NCBI RefSeq assembly: GCF_001310225.1 | Contig: NZ_CP012898.1 | Location: 1-64,000, forward strand | DNA length: 64,000 nucleotides | Reading direction: 5' to 3' | DNA from: Pseudalgibacter alginicilyticus | GTDB taxonomy: Bacteria > Bacteroidota > Bacteroidia > Flavobacteriales > Flavobacteriaceae | In this document: one piece after another, positions 63,063 through 64,000 of the stretch | How the letters are laid out: every line of letters begins with the position of its first letter | How positions within the stretch are numbered: position 1 is the first letter of the stretch | Translations under genes and position numbers: made by a program | The notes under the pieces: model-generated | What the model saw: the letters and a program-made list of their open reading frames with translations, nothing else | Told to the model about the DNA's origin: nothing | The model's database searches: none

Positions 63063-64000
63063 ATGACACCAAATTATACCAATGTACACGTAAAGTTTAA
63101 GTTAGATGGTTTATACTATACTTATGACGATCTTATGGAAGTAGCATATAGCTATGTTAAAGAAGGGGAGCCATATCAGCAAGAGTTAGGCGATTTTTTA
63201 CTTAGTTGGTTAGATGAAAAAGATTATATTGAGGTTAAAACTTCTGGCTCAACTGGAAAACCGAAAAAAATAAAAATAAAGAAGCAGGCTATGGTAAATT
63301 CAGCCATTGTTACTGGTGATTATTTTGGTTTAAAACCAGGAGATAAAGTGCTACATTGTTTGCCTTCAAACTTTATTGCTGGGAAAATGATGATTGTTAG
63401 AGCTATTATACTTGGGCTTGAATTAGATATGACTGAACCAGCTGTACTTCCTTTAATTGATTACGAAAAAGACTATACATTTTGTGCATTTACACCTATG
63501 CAACTTAAAAGTTTTTCTAAGTATTTATTGAATATTAAAATGGCTATTGTTGGTGGTGGACAGGTACCAGAATCAACCATTGAAATCATTAAGGATAAAA
63601 AACCTATGGTTTATGAAACCTATGGTATGACAGAAACAGTATCACATATTGCTGTAAAAAGATTGAACAACTTTAATGATTCAGAATCCATTTCCAATAA
63701 TTATTTTAAAACGTTACCAAATATATCTATTTCTCAAGATGATAGAGGTTGCTTGGTAATAGATGCGCCTTTGCTTTCAGACGAAACCATCGTTACCAAT
63801 GATTTAGTTAAAATTCATTCCGAAACTGAATTTGAATGGCTAGGTCGCTATGATAATGTTATAAATTCTGGGGGAATTAAATTATTTCCAGAGCAAATAG
63901 AAAAGAAGCTTCGAAGTAAAATAAAAGAACAATTTTTTATAGCTTCTAAACCAGATGATATGTTTGGAGATAAGTTAATCTTAGTTTTGGAGAAAAAAAC
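63063..64000 (+). CDS. menE: o-Succinylbenzoate-CoA ligase, cut by the window edge
   Basis: The first 312 residues of an adenylate-forming enzyme that activates o-succinylbenzoate. The P-loop EVKTSGSTGKPKKIKIKK, the A5 motif YETYGMTETVSHIA, and the EWLGRYDNVINSGGIKLFPE hinge segment are present, and the last visible residues belong to the small C-terminal domain. The N-terminus is short compared with other acyl-CoA ligases, as in Bacteroidota MenE. ATG 63063 lies 14 bases after the protease stop. The stop codon is beyond 64000. Confidence 0.92.
   Translation, partial: MTPNYTNVHVKFKLDGLYYTYDDLMEVAYSYVKEGEPYQQELGDFLLSWLDEKDYIEVKTSGSTGKPKKIKIKKQAMVNSAIVTGDYFGLKPGDKVLHCLPSNFIAGKMMIVRAIILGLELDMTEPAVLPLIDYEKDYTFCAFTPMQLKSFSKYLLNIKMAIVGGGQVPESTIEIIKDKKPMVYETYGMTETVSHIAVKRLNNFNDSESISNNYFKTLPNISISQDDRGCLVIDAPLLSDETIVTNDLVKIHSETEFEWLGRYDNVINSGGIKLFPEQIEKKLRSKIKEQFFIASKPDDMFGDKLILVLEKK

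Overview
The window is AT-rich DNA from a member of the Bacteroidota, most likely a marine Flavobacteriaceae. The evidence is type IX secretion (T9SS) cargo with both kinds of C-terminal sorting domain, a PorP/SprF protein, a hybrid two-component regulator, a TonB receptor paired with a DUF4249 lipoprotein, a menaquinone cluster, and promoters of the Bacteroidetes form (TTG or TTTG, 19 bases, TAnnTTTG). I see no tRNA, rRNA, CRISPR array, intact insertion sequence or prophage.

Layout. 275-14939 (minus): a 3879-residue T9SS type A surface adhesin, a small outer-membrane barrel, a DUF4412 secreted protein and a small lipoprotein. An orphan piece resembling a sorting domain lies at 15044-15181, followed by a 1317-residue hybrid sensor/AraC regulator (15322-19275). 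19448-20999: a DinB-like protein, a small membrane protein and MurQ. 21028-28489 (minus): TolC-like channel, MacB-like permease without its ATPase, MacA-like adaptor, DUF4249 lipoprotein and TonB-dependent receptor. 28570-31983: monomeric isocitrate dehydrogenase, a gene-poor stretch with a strong hairpin, and ribosomal protein L19 with a clear promoter and terminator. 32199-39318: PorP/SprF behind a 2036-residue T9SS type B protein with PKD, Ig-like and SprB repeats.

39516-49690: two tandem patatin-like lipases, a small membrane protein, an FMN glutamate-synthase-like oxidoreductase, an AsmA-like anchored protein, a UvrD/PcrA helicase, an outer-membrane protein with its small partner, and a frameshifted membrane-protein gene. 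49691-58285: a Sua5/YciO-family protein, an MFS transporter, an OmpA-type lipoprotein, a family 2 glycosyltransferase, a stand-alone HsdR-N nuclease-fold protein, HolA, a YfcC-type transporter, uracil-DNA glycosylase and a 58-residue membrane protein. 58613-64000 (plus): menB-menA-MBL hydrolase-menC-CPBP protease-menE, tightly packed; menE runs off the window.

How the parts fit. Two large surface proteins would be exported by a T9SS whose core genes are not in view; the type B one has its likely PorP/SprF partner directly downstream. The 21-28 kb block looks like an uptake/export envelope module. The right edge makes menaquinone, the usual respiratory quinone of these bacteria. The less explained items are the collagen-like and cysteine-ladder segments inside the adhesin, the orphan sorting-domain fragment, the frameshifted gene at 49.5 kb, and structured non-coding stretches at 12.1, 31.0, 32.0 and 49.9 kb.
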